This document shows, piece by piece, positions 43,795 through 57,900 of a DNA stretch of 64,000 nt. The translations under genes and the position numbers were made by a program. Numbering within the stretch: position 1 is the first letter of the stretch; every line of letters starts with the position of its first letter. This DNA is from Reticulitermes speratus. Taxonomy: Eukaryota; Arthropoda; Insecta; Blattodea; Rhinotermitidae. Below the pieces are notes generated by a model. It did not search any database and had not been told where the DNA came from. It saw only the letters and a list, made by a program, of their open reading frames with translations. The stretch spans positions 3,532,501 through 3,596,500 of the forward strand of contig JAJKFL010000007.1 of the NCBI GenBank assembly GCA_021186555.1, in the 5' to 3' direction.

Positions 43795-46700
43795 GTATCC
43801 TTCATTGCTTTTGCCAGACACAACGATATTTCTTCGGTTTTCACAGCATTTGTCAATTCGGCTCTCGGGATTCAGCCGTGCCGTGTGTTGAAGCTATTTC
43901 TCCGTTTGGGCGTACATTGCAGTCTCCATCCATTGATAAATATACGTGATAAACCGAGTAGAAAGACAAAATCACACATTACCATTATGTGATTTTAATA
44001 CATTGTGCTGCTTTAGTTAATTTTGGTTAAAATAATAAATACATATTTTATTCCTTAATTAGACTAAACTGGCGTATGAGGACCGTATTTTAGTCGTTAT
44101 AAAATCGGTGTTGCAGAATTCACCCGTAGCGGACACTGTGTATTCCCTCATTAGATTATCCTCGTATATTATTTGGAATAGTTCCGTCAAATTGACCACC
44201 TGACCGACTTTTACAATTCTCTGTGTCAACGTTATCCAATTATAAGCCAACCTAATCTCCTTGTCGGTAATAGCAACATGGCGGATGCACTGAGCCATGA
44301 GGCTGGAACGACACTAGCACGATTCTTGGATCCTGAAAAGATGATCCAATATGTTTATGAATCTTGGAAAGCCTGTACCTATTTGAGGTCATATTTTTGG
44401 CTGCCATGCGAAAATTCCCTTTCGCCTTTTCTTTCGTGCTAGGATATATTGGTTTGGTACTTATATTATTAATTTACCTACTTATTACGTTCAAAATACT
44501 GTTTGTAAGTCAAGAGTTACAAAAATGGTTACGTGTAAAATCTGATGTGATACTAGACGATTTTAACGTATATGTAACCGAGAACAAATGCGACTTTCTT
44601 CTCACTTCTGTTTTGCTCTCTTTTTTTCGTATTCCTGCCTCTGACTTACATTTTTTACACTGAGTTCCCCAGGTATATTTTTAAGCACCCAGTGTCAAAT
44701 TCGACATTTTCTCTATTCCTTACAGAGTGGGTAAACAAAAACAACCAGTTTTGTTACGCGATATAAGAGGGTCTCACAGCAGTGTTGTTGGAGAGCCAAG
44801 TCTTATGAGACATGACACCATGTAGACTGATAAATAGCAAAGTTTTGGAGCGAGATGTGACTCTGTATGGCTCTTTTGAGTTCCGAAGAATTTATTTTCG
44901 GCTCTAGGTGTTTTGCCTGGGACACGCGGTGGCGCAGTTGGTTGAAGCACAGCGCTACAAACCGGAAAGTCGCGGGTTGCTTTTCAGGGTCCTTGTGTTC
45001 AGGATTTGGGGGTCCGAAGGAAGACGGGGTAGCGTAGACAGGATCGAAAAGATGGCGCAAGACGTAGGTTGCCCTAGATTTCAATCAGGAAAATTACTGC
45101 TCTCTGATGAAGTAAAACAAATATATACACTTACACAACCAATATTCGATGCAGAGGTTGAGTCATTCAATGTCACACTCATAGATGTGCGTACCGGGTG
45201 TACCGGACGTGCCCAGGCACACCTAAATTTCTCAAAATTTGGTATTTCTTGCATAATTTATTAAGTTTATATTTTAAGTAGAGTTTGGTTGTTAATTTTA
45301 AAAGTTTAATCAAGTTTTAGTGTTTTTAATTTGTTTGGTGAATAAAAATAACGTCGTTTATGACTGAGTGTTCAACAAATGTTTCCCCTCAAAGAAATGG
45401 GATTTCTCGGCCAACAAGCTACGTAGGATTAATTGCTTTGTGTGGACACATATATTCACGACTGACAACTGGTCCAGACATAACCTATAGGGTAATTATT
45501 TAATCTTACAACTATTGGTTGCCACTTCCTGTCGGCTCGTTTATCGTATTAACGTAGCCCACACAACCGACAGTCCATACGCATGGCGGAGTAGCGGCAT
45601 CAAGTCACAACCGATAGTTGTCGGATAAAATAAGGCCCTTGCGTATTGTTCTTAAAGCTTTGGGCGCCTTCATTACTTGGAGTTGCGGAATAACCGTCTA
45701 TTGAAGCTAGATGATTGTTATAAAATCTACTGAACATTAAAAGCTGCAACTCAGTAATAGGAAATGTCTTATGTATCATATGTGTGCAGATATGCAGTGA
45801 TGAAGGGTCAACACACCAGACAATCCGATTGTTTTGTTATATATAAAAATACACAGCATCATAATTCAGAAGATTCTAATGTTAATACTGACTACTGTAA
45901 GAAACCGTTTTCAAGAATTTACATTTTCATATCAAACATGTTGACACATTTGTATGTTTTATTTTTACCTCTCCAATTTATTCTATAATTCACAATTTAG
46001 GAGACTCGTGCCACATTTTGAAATTTGGTTTTTATATGTGCACTTTTTGTCCAATGTCCAAAAGAAATGTTACAACTGTACAGATGGATACATACTTGTT
46101 AATTGCGAATACAGAAAATTGGTAATTAAACTATATGATATTCAATCAGCAGCAGGGTTTGTGCAGTATATATGCAGCACGTGTGAACTCAGAATTTTTC
46201 GATGGGGGGGGGGGGGGGGGGGGGGGGGTACTGAGCCTGAGGCTATAGATAATTTATGTTGGATTTTAAAAATTATGTTATAAAAATCATGTCGTAAGTA
46301 AACATAACACTGTTTGCAACTGCATTTATATACATAAAATGTAACTACATGTTCCATGACTCAATCACAATGTCCTGCCTTCATGTTTTTTTTTTAAATT
46401 TGTTAATTTATTTTTTAAAATTCTGATGTACTAGTCATTAGACGATTTCAGTGGCTGATGTGGCTGAAGGGAAATCATGTAACACTTTTGATATCATAAT
46501 ACCTACAAAATATGTCTTTTTTAAATTTCGGTTTTGGGGAGCCTGTAGCCCAGCCGCCCTCACCCCCCCCCCCCCTTGGGTGCGCCCCTGCTATTCAGTC
46601 ATTTAGGATCCTTCTTTGCGCCTGTTACAAATACTCTTATCGCAATGTATATTTTTACCTTAATTTGGATGAAAAGCCATTCCTTTGGCTATGACTGTCA

Positions 46701-49700
46701 ACGACACTTCAACATGGTTCTTTTAGAAGAAGAGATACTTGCTTTTGCATCTGGAAACCTGATACATATTTTCAACGTAGTCACTAAAGAACTGCAGTTC
46801 AGGCGAAGTGCAGGTGGTGGAGGCATAGGACATATGACTGTAAGGATATTTTTACAAAATATTTTGTTGTGCTTTGGTTAATCAGTGTTCCCAATGCTGT
46901 CTTAAGACAACATCCAGGAGGCAGCTTCATGAAGTTTAAACCTTTAATTATAATTATAATGCTTATCATGAAATATGATAGTTTTATGACCCAGACCCTA
47001 AGACTTTATTTTTTTCTCAAGTCATAATAAAAACGTAAAAGCTTTCAAGGGGCTTCTCTCATATTTATATCTTAACCATCATTTCAGCATGTAAACCCTG
47101 ATTCTAAACTGAATTTTCTGAAAGAGTGATTTCCTCCATAAAGACGGATTTCAGTTATTCTTAGGGAGAAGGGCGATTTTTAATTATGGCCCTATGATAG
47201 ATGGAAGTATATTCATGCAGTTCCTACTGTAAGGGTTTTATTACAATCAATTTGCCTTAACACAAGCGAAACTTAAAGTAGGATCCATAATGATTAGCAG
47301 CAAAGCAGAATGTGCAATGATAGACATGTATTGTCCCATGCAAGTGTGTTTTGTATACATTTATTACTTCAATATACAAGTATGTTATACAAAATAATAT
47401 GGAAGAGTGAATATCTCTTTGCTTCTCCATATAATTGCTAGGCCAACAGAGACATTTGTCACAGTGATACATCGTGTTTGATTCCCGAGAAGAAGAAATA
47501 AGGGCTCAGTGTTTGCATCTACTGGCACCCTTCAATTTTCATCCTATCATCATATCGGAGTGATTTTTCATTTTCAGGGAGCCACAGAAGTACAAATTGC
47601 CAGTGTATGGTCTAGGTTCAGTACTGGATGATCAAGTCATTTGCGGCAGTGTGTGGGAATATTGCCATTGATGTAGTTTTGGGACACATTAGTGGTCAAT
47701 TTTTGGCACCAAAGACATGATAATGATATGAAAATCAAAGGGACCAAATGGTCACCAAAAGTGAACCCTAATTTCCTCGATACTGGAATTTTAGATGCTG
47801 TTTATAACACAAATAATTGCCTGAACTGCTCTGGTGAATATGTGGAGAAATACAGGGCATATTCATCATTCCTTGTTCAGTTGTACATCTACATGGAGGT
47901 AATAAATATGAAAGTAACACACCCTCAGACATTACTTGATAAGCAAACCTCATATATTCTTGGTTCTTGTTAGATGATTTAATGTACATATTTGAATGCA
48001 TTCTATTTCTAGAAAAATCCCAATCCCTTGTATCAGCACCTTGCAGTAGCTGAGAGAGGGGAAAATCCATTGTAATAATTTATGAGTGGCCATCATTTAA
48101 CATTGTGCGTTTGCTCAAGCACGGTGCTGTGAAAACATACTCACATATAAATTACAGGTATGTCAATTTTTGTATTAAAATAAATACAATTAATCTGTAA
48201 ATATTTGTACTGAAGGGGAGAAGTAGATACTAGAAATGCACAGGATACAGTACAACAGTAATTTTTTTCTACTTGTGAATCAAAAAAATCTCTAAATTAA
48301 TGCAAGAAATATAATAATAAAATTAAAATTATTTAGTGTCAAGTAATAATATGAGTACTATTTTTATGCCTCTATAGGCGTCAAAGTAGTACTGTATGTT
48401 AAAATTACATTATTTATTTCCACGTTACAAGAATTAATATTTTGTAAATCAGTTAAAATTTCTATAACCTCATAATGAGTCCATATCATACAAAATGTGA
48501 TATGCTTCAATGGTACATTCTGTCTGAGAAGGTAGTAATATAATTTAATGTGTACCAAATTGTTATACTGTCTTATACTTTCTCTACAAGCAGAGATGCC
48601 ATGTAGGGCGTGGTAATCACGCCTGTGGCCCTCGATCCATACATATTTATCCCCTAGTCATTCTGACAATATAAATATATGAATCCCTTATTATATTATT
48701 TTATCAACTAAATTACCTGGACTTATATTTGCCAGATAGGTCCTGGGTTTAAATCCTGGCCTTGAGTCTAGCTATTCTGTTTGAGGATTTTTGTGGTTTT
48801 CCTTAATTCATCCAGGTAAATTCCAGGACATTACCTAATATCAGGACACAACCACTTTGTTCAACATTGTTTCCAATTCATAATTCATTAATTATCTTGC
48901 CATTTGACACTGTATAATCTGAGCTATTGAAAGAACAGCTAATGGGAATATATTACAAATATAACTGCTGCTGATCAGAAAAAGAGAATTTGCTAATGTT
49001 TTTCTGCAGCACAGGGATTCTGAATTGCTTTTCCTCACTAGTTAGCCCACAAACACATTGTGAAACATACTTTAAGGCTCGGGATTAGAATTAAATCTAG
49101 GGTTGCAAGGAAATAAAAACTCATAATACCCACTCAGAATGTGAGCTAAACTACTGTAATTCAGACAAAGATTTTGGACGCATGTAACATATAACAGGAA
49201 AGCAACCATATTGTGGGCCAAGAACAGCTTATTCTGCCTAGTAGACATACCAGCACATTGTACTTCTTATATAACTATATATATTTTCTTCAGCCCTGAT
49301 GGAGAGATGCTGTGTTCTCAAGGGGGGGAACCGGATTATCTTTTGACTGTGTGGAACTGGAAGGCCTCCAAGATAATATCAAGTCGCCAGTCAAATACAA
49401 ATGATGTGTACAGTTCAGCATTTTCCCTCCTTGTTCCTGATCACATTACAGCGTGTGGTATAAACAACTTATTATTACTGTACCTTATGTTATAAATCAG
49501 TACATATGATGAGGATCTTGCATGTTCAACTTCCTAATAACTACAGATTACATTTTAAAACTCTAACATTTAATTATATGAGAGCACTATTATTTCTTAA
49601 TTTGTGTTGCTTTGTCATTGAAGTTATAGCTACTATCATACTCTCATATTAACAAGGAAAATAACCATACTCTGGCTGAAAAATTGACATGTCTGTTAGT

Positions 49701-52700
49701 TGCTGCATGACATATTCAAAAATGTTCTACCTAACAGTTCATAAAATCTGATACTTCAGTGATGTATTTTAAATTTGTATTTTGTAGGTGCAAGTCATAT
49801 TATGTTCTGGAAGATGGAAAATACCTTCACAGGCCTTAAACTTATGGGTTCACTTGGAAAATTTGGGAGGACAGAGATAAGTGACATTATCGGTTGTCTG
49901 GCACTTCCAGATGGAAAGGTAGTTATTATGAAGGAATGGCTCTGTAGGGCCTTACATATGTAAGTACAAGTTACTGATAAATTTCTGGTTAATACATTTC
50001 ATTCTCTATGTTTATTCTGGGATGCAATGTCATGTAGTCTGGTAGATAGGTACCAACATTGCAAAGGAAACTACTGCCTCCATATTCCATACCCCAAAAT
50101 TGGAGGCAACAAGTTGATTCAGAACTTCAGTAACTATTTATGAAACCTCATGGCATCCCATCAAAGAATGCTGCAGAAATGATAAAGTTGTGGGACCTTC
50201 AAATCTCAGATACAACTATCATAAAAAAGGATCTTGTCTTGAAAAGTTTAAGTAGTTGGGTAATTCAGCCATCATGTAAAATTACAACTTTCTCATCCCA
50301 AATTATAAAAATTGTAATAATATATCTGGCCCAGCAAAGATGATAGTTCTTGATATACATATAAAAATGAGACCTCATTTATTGTTTTGAACTTAATGTA
50401 CATAGCATTACGTGGTTTTTTCACTATATGTAATTATTACCATAGTCTGATGATGGCCTGATGAGAATCAAGCTGAAACATGTACTGCCTTGACTTTACA
50501 TGAGCATTCCATTTCACATATATTGTGTGACATACATGACTAAAAATCTGAATTCTGATTTATAGGCAATATAAATATTATCAAATCTGACTTGTAATTT
50601 TAATGGATTTCTATTTTGTCTGGTATGAAAAGAAATCACAACTGTTTTTTCTGTATTTATTAAGATGGTTTATATAAAACCATAACTGCAGCTTCTCCAT
50701 AACTTTCCCATTTTATGTTTGAGGGCCTATTCACTTTTTTCAGGTACCAACATTTTGGTATCATCTGCAATAGGACACCTTATCATTAGTGGATTTGTGC
50801 AGCTGTGAAATGGCATTATGTGAGCCATAACTAAAGACAATATCATGTAGTACTGATATTCTCATGGAAGTGTTATGTTGACACTGAGTAGTTAGGTAGA
50901 AAGGGAGGCAGGAGATCTGTTTTAAAATGGTACCTATCTACCAAACTATATGGTGTCACATATCCCAGACTACTATGAAGTTTAAAATATAAGAACTTGA
51001 TTTCTTATAGTTCATTCCATCAAGGTCACACTTATGTAACATACAAGCTTCATTATATGAACTTCTGCATTAACAGAAATCACTTCGGCAAATGTATCCA
51101 ATGGTATGCGTGTTCTTGGGGGCAGCAATGAATATCACATGTACACATGGATACCATGTCACCATCTTTTTCTTCATCCTGGCTTTTCTAGGTGATATCT
51201 GGCTGTGACTGGGGCAATATGCTGTTGTGGGAGGAAGGACTAATCAAAGTTGAAGTTTCCAGGAAGCAGAGAAAGCAATGTCATACTGCTCCAATCACTC
51301 AGTTTGAACTTCAAAATGGAGACCTCATAACTGTTGGTATAGACACATTTGAAATTCCCTCATGTTTATTTCACTGAAATTTAAAACTTTCAAGCACAAT
51401 ATGTACCACCTGCTATAATGTAGAATGTTTCTGCATTTTTCTCAGAGTTTATGTATGCATTTTATATGATTCCTAGAACAAACAGCAAGAATTCCTCAAA
51501 CAGTAGCAGCCAGCTGATCTTCATAACAGAAATGCTGTGTGTTTTCCTTGTACTAGGAATTGAATTTTAAAATATTACTCAGATGAACATTAGACTTAAA
51601 ATGGTACTTACAATAGATGAAAAAGTAATTCCAATACAAAGTCTGGATTCAGTATTTTGAATTGGACAGTATGAAATTATTGCCAATCCCAGTGGCCGTG
51701 CAGTCTGAGGCATAGGTCTGGGGCCGTCCGTTTGCTGGGATTGTGGGTTTGAATCCCGCCAGAGGCGTGGATGTCTGTCTCTTGTGAGTGTTGTGTATTG
51801 TCAGGTAGGGGCCTCTGTGTCTGGCTGATCACTTGTCCAGAGGAGTCCTACCAAGTATGGTGCGTCTAATTGAGTGTGATCATGAAGCCTTGATAATTAG
51901 GAGGCACTTGGCCCACTAGGGGCTGTTGTGCCATGGAAAAAAAAGCATAACATTATTAACACAGATCTTTACTTGAACCAGTTGATAAAATGAGTAGGAC
52001 ATTACTGGTGGCACTTACTGCTCTGAATTGTAACTTAATATAATGGCTTAATGTTTTATTTACAAAACCAGCATTCGCACACACTATATACACAACAGTA
52101 CAATTTCTATCCCTCCTACTCCTCTCGTACTGTAGTGTATACTGTGTGCGCATATGTTGGTTTTGTAAATAAAACTTATATTCTCATTGCAAAGAATGAG
52201 CAACATTAAGATAATGGCATAAAAGTTGTAAGACAGAATTATATGCTACATGCATCTTGTACATAACATGTGTAGCTGATATATACTGTGCTTGAATGGA
52301 ATTCCATAATAACTGTTCGTAAATAACTTTGTCTCAGGGCTGGATGGTTTCGTAAAGATGTGGTGCTTTGATACAATAGACAGAGCAGATCCACCAGAAG
52401 ATAACCGCTTTGTTGAATTAGAGCCAATGATGGAGCTTCAAGTCAAGAATGATGATAATCAGGCTGCTCTCATGTGTGTAGTGAAGATCTCACAAGATCC
52501 TGAGGACACCTTCTGGTATGGTCAGGTATGGCAAACAACAAGTTACCACTTAGCAGAATAAAAAGGTAAAGTTCGCCCTATAACAGGCCATGAAGGCCCA
52601 GGGAATTAGAGTTATAGCTCTACTCTTTCTTTAAGCTCGGTTCTAGATGGGGGTGGGTGGTCAACGCCACGCCCTGGCCGCTTTACCCCAAGGAAAGAGA

Positions 52701-54895
52701 CCCAGTACCATTGTATAGGACGCTGGGTGGGACCCAGGGTCAGTCTGGATGGGTGTAGAAAATTTCGCCGCCATCGGGATTCGATCCCAGGGCCGTCCAA
52801 CCCATAGCGAGTCGCTATACGGACTGAGCTACCCTGGCCAACAAAAAAGGACTAAAAGCACTCACTAATGACACAGTACATTTAAGATTCAGATTAGATT
52901 ACAAATATGCAAATTATGGCAGAACATATTTCATTATAATAAAATCCCATACTGTGTTTTCTGGAATATAAGGTATGCCAGAACAGAAACACACAGATTC
53001 TATAAAAACTAAATGTTGTGGAGAAAAGCTGTTATACATTCAGACTATGATATACAGATTTTACACAATATTTTGTAGGAAAAATGTGCATTTGGTATTC
53101 CAAGTTAAAAGGAATGCAACATTCAAAGGTTTACAAAGAGACAAAAAATTAATATCAATACTGTGGAAAACTCACCTGGGACAGCATAGTCAGTATAGTG
53201 ACTCAAATATGCGCTGTATGACTGGGCAATACTGGTTCTTTTCTGGCAGGAGATGAGAGATTTTCCCTTCTTCAGAGCGTCTGGACTGGCTGTGGGGCCC
53301 AACAAGCCTTCTACTCAATATACACCAGAGGCTCTTTCAGGAAGGGTAAACCAGCAGGAGTGTAAAGCTGGCCATTCTCCTATATGCAGTGTGGATGTTA
53401 AAAATATGTGGACCTACATCTTCACTCCCCAATATGCTGCCATTATGTGTACAGAGGCAAATTTACTCTGGAATACTAACAAAGAAATGGAGGAGGTGGA
53501 AGCATTGACTATTTCTCGTAATCTCTGGTCCTTGCATAAGACCTAGGCATAGACTGGAGGATAATATTAAAATAGGTCTTAAATAAATCAGTTGGGAGAA
53601 CATGAACTGGATTGATCTGGCTCAGGATAGGGACAAGTGGCGGGCTCTTATGAATGCTGTAATAACCCTTTGGGTTGCATAAAATGTGGGAAACTAGCTG
53701 ACAAACTATGAGCCATTCAAGAAGGACTTTGCTCCATTCAGCCAGCATTTTCTGTGTGTGACTGCTGACATGGCTGCCCCACATCAAACCCTCTCAAGAA
53801 GACAGCCCTCCCTCCTGAAGCACATTATAAAACTTCATTTAATTTTGTATTAGTCTCACAATAAATAGCAATTCTTGGTCGAAGGAGCGCCGACTGACTG
53901 GTCTTTGTGGTGGAGGCCTGGTGCTTTCTGTAAAGCAGAACTTAATACTTGAATGTTTAGATAAATTTCAGACTTCTGAGGGTTCATATCTGTTTTAGGA
54001 TGCCAATGGTGGTATATGGAAATTTGACTTGAATTTAAAGAGCTCTATTCGACAGCCTCCTGAGCAGCTCTTGATATGTCATGCAGGACCAGTGATTGAC
54101 ATGGCTGCCTCACCAGTGGATGAACATCTTGCAACACTTGGAAAGGATGGCAGACTCTTTATATATAATTACATTAAAAAAAAGCTTCTCGTTGTTAAGA
54201 GATTTCCAGCAGAGGGCTCCTGCCTACTGTGGCTACCATTAGACGTAAGTTACGCATACTATGTGTGGAATTCATAAAAAAGAAGCACAAGAGAGGGAAT
54301 TATTATATTGCACATAAAAAAGGGTTAAAAGCACACACGTGATGGAGACCGGATACACACTCATGAGACTTATGTGAATATTAACATTACAGCCTTCTGG
54401 ATCTGACACTATACAGCTGCACACATTTGATGGAATCTGCTTTTACCCTGAAGCTAGAGGCAAAAGGTTAGAACAACATATTGTTAGATTAGAACAATTA
54501 TCTACATAACACTATTCCTTCCTACGTTGAGTTTTACAAATAGTGGGGAAAATGGGGGACATGATGGTAGATGTGGTATTTGCAATGAATTTTGCAAAAG
54601 CAGGCTGTGAGGATGACAGGTGGATTGAACTTGCTGAAGATAGTGTCCAATGGTGGGCTTTCGTGTAAGTGGTTCTAGGGTTTTGCTACTAACGTTTTAG
54701 TGGTGATTACATGCTTTGTCAGTGAAATTAATATACAGTGTACACAAAACTCGAGAAAATTATGATTAATAGTTACACACTATTTTTATTTCAAATTATC
54801 CTTTGTGTATAAAGTTTATGACGCACCATATTTCGGTGCTGTGTTGAAGAAATAGCTGATGTAATTATTTGTCATTATTTCTATAGTCTCATGTC

Positions 54896-54929
<34 letters not shown>

Positions 54930-57900
54930 GCATGACTTTTCACATTTTATGAGTATTTGTAGATAACAAAGTGGCCGTAACTCTATAAAACAATTAAAAT
55001 TTTAGACCCATGTGCTGTGATGTAGAATGTGATGCAACATAATTTGGAGAATCATAAAAGTCATAATGCCTCCATTTTCATGGTTGACGATATACTTCAC
55101 TTCAAAGTTACTTCAACCCTGTTAATGAAGGCAGTATATTTGTCTGAAATTTTGGCTCTCACCCACACAGACATAATGTGATATCTTAGAAGAGCACAGT
55201 ATGTATCTCATGATAATTTTTAATAATAATCTCTACTTTTGTAGGTGGACAAGACAGGAACTGTGTTGGTAGCTGCATTTAAGGATGGTGTAGTGCGAGT
55301 AGTCGTTGTTTCCTTAGAAGAAATGAAGGAAGACCCCACCTCCAACAAAGAATTTGTAACAATAATTCAGACCTCAAAGCCACATGCCAAACCGATTACA
55401 GCAATGAGTTTGAATGACAAGGGAACAGTATTGGTGACAGGAAGTGAAGATTCAACCATATTTGTGTACCACATTACAGAGAGTGACAAAAATGTGTCAC
55501 TGGTACCGATAGGTTTCGTAACTGTTCCCAATGTGGTTACATTCCTGAGCTGGAAACCTTACATGGTAGGTTCTGTTCAGGCTTCTTGTAATTACCTTGC
55601 ACTGGGAAAGTAGATGGCACACTAATGAAGTGAAATAGTTCACAATAAAAGCATTCTGAGCCTGCTTGCCTTAGCCACAGAAAAATATGCTGGTATGATA
55701 TACCAGCACATACTCCCCGAGAAAAGTGCTGTTAAGTTATGTGCCTATATTCCTTTTATCTAATAACACTGGCAAGTCAGTTCAGTTTTATAGGCATTTA
55801 AAAATTCATTCTTTCCTCCGCTACCACTATGTATGTGATTATGTTAAAAAAAAAACACGTGGAACCAACTTTTAATTCTTAATTTGTAAAGTTATTTGCT
55901 CACAACCTGAAATTTGGAAGCATTAAAGCTTTGTATGTTTATGCACGTATATACCTGCCGCATTTCCCACCATTTTTACGCAGCTATTTTTTTTAATTTT
56001 GACATATTTATACTCAACCATAATGAAGAGCTTCTTACCTGTAGATTACTCTTCAAAAAATATTATTAGAATAAATAAATCAAGGAAGATGAGAAAGACA
56101 GGGCATGCATGTGACAGATCAGAGATATATACAAAATTTTGGTCAGAAAACTTGAGCAGAAGAATCTTCTTGGAAGACACCAAGCAGATGGAAGAATAAT
56201 ATAACAAGACAGGAAATGTATATATGAATGTAACACTGAGGTGTGTTCACGTAACCATTCTGCCATGGAAAAGCAATAAGCATTACATATTCTGAATGTG
56301 TGTCTGTAGCCTTAGTTATCCAGCATGCAAAGCACATGCACCGTATTATATTGTCATCTGTGGCCTGTCTGGCTCTACCATATTTTCCACATCATCTCAT
56401 AAACGGCAGGATTTTCGGAAACCAAAAGTTATTTAACATAAAATGCGTGTTTTGATTTTCTCTACAACATTTGTCTAAAACATTTCCCATTCTAAGAAGA
56501 ACTGAGTGTGATATTATCATAAATGTACATAGGTCTTCATGTAAAGTACAAATCATTCTTGTCAGATTTTAATGAGACTTGGATTTTCTCAACATATTTT
56601 CGAAAAATACTCAAATATCAAATTTAATGGAAATCTGTGGGAGCTGAGTTGTTCCATGCAAACGGACAGGCTGACACAATGAAGCTAATATTCACTTTTC
56701 AAAAAACCTAAAAACGGTTATTAAAGAAACAGGTTGTGATTGCATGGACTGAATAGATCTGGTTCAGCACAGGGATGTGCCAGACTCTTCTAAACATGGT
56801 AATGTCAGGTTCTAAAAAAGGAGGGAAATTTTTTAAGTGGCTGATTATTAGCTTTCCAAAAAGAATTCTGCTCTATGGAGTTAATCGAGTCCTGACATAA
56901 AAAGAAGAGAGGAAAATTTTATTTTAAAGACAGAGTATTATGAATATACTGGTTGACCCCTTTGCTCTGATACCTGAACCAACTCCATCATGTTTTTTCA
57001 GGTAATTTAATGTACACGCCCTTTATTTATCATGGTTTTGTGCATTAAGTGGAGGAGGGCCAATTTAATTTTAATTTTAACTTGTACTTCTTTGGGCTTG
57101 GGAAAAAATGTTCATTTTTGCATTAGGTAAAAATAATCACCAGTTTGGATCATAACTGCACCCTAAGAAATGCTTTGAATGAATACAGACGTCTTATTCT
57201 TCTTCTTCTTGCATCTAAAATATGTAATCTGTTGTCTATATTTAATTTAATTTGGTTGATCAGATATTTTTCATCCAATGTAACTGTTAATTTTGTATAT
57301 TTGGTCCTAGTATGACTATTTGTAAACACTTTTTCTTACATTTTCAACACACCTCTATTTAGCACTGGAGTTAAGAATGAGTACAGCTATACTTCCACTC
57401 CCCCACTTTGTGTTCAGTACACAGTGCTTGAAATTGCAACATTTTCTGCTGTAGGCTACAACCTTACTGGTGTGCTGCACTGCTGGGACATGTGTGGAGG
57501 TGACACTTCCAGAATATTCTCAATCAGGCACTGATGTCTCTTACCACCTCGAAAGAACTACGACTACGATGCTCACAGTCAAATATTGCAAGTCACACAC
57601 ACGAAGAAATACAAAACTGGAAGAAACACAAGAACGTAAGTTGAAAAAACTAGATGAAAAAGAAAAGAGACAGAGAATAAAAAGAAGAAGATCCGTGGAT
57701 CATATATTTATGAAGAAACATTTTTAGGTCTATAGTAATTATGTCTGTATCAGCTATCTCCAGTGACGCACAAAGTCTTCCTGTTTTGCCACTATTTGAT
57801 AAGTAGTGAATGTGATGAAATAGAAGGTGCTGAACTTCATCAGAATAGCTGGTGTTTTGCAGTGTGATGAAACAGATGAATGCAAGGAGATTAGTTCATG

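Noticed and set aside
47692..48070. ORFs on both strands just before CFAP44 exon 3
   Set aside because: The real coding signal is the short exon 48013-48157; the longer frames do not match CFAP44 or anything I recognise.
49211..49495. 94-codon ORF taken as one exon
   Set aside because: Only 49294-49457 is bounded by good splice sites and matches the family; the rest is intron read-through.
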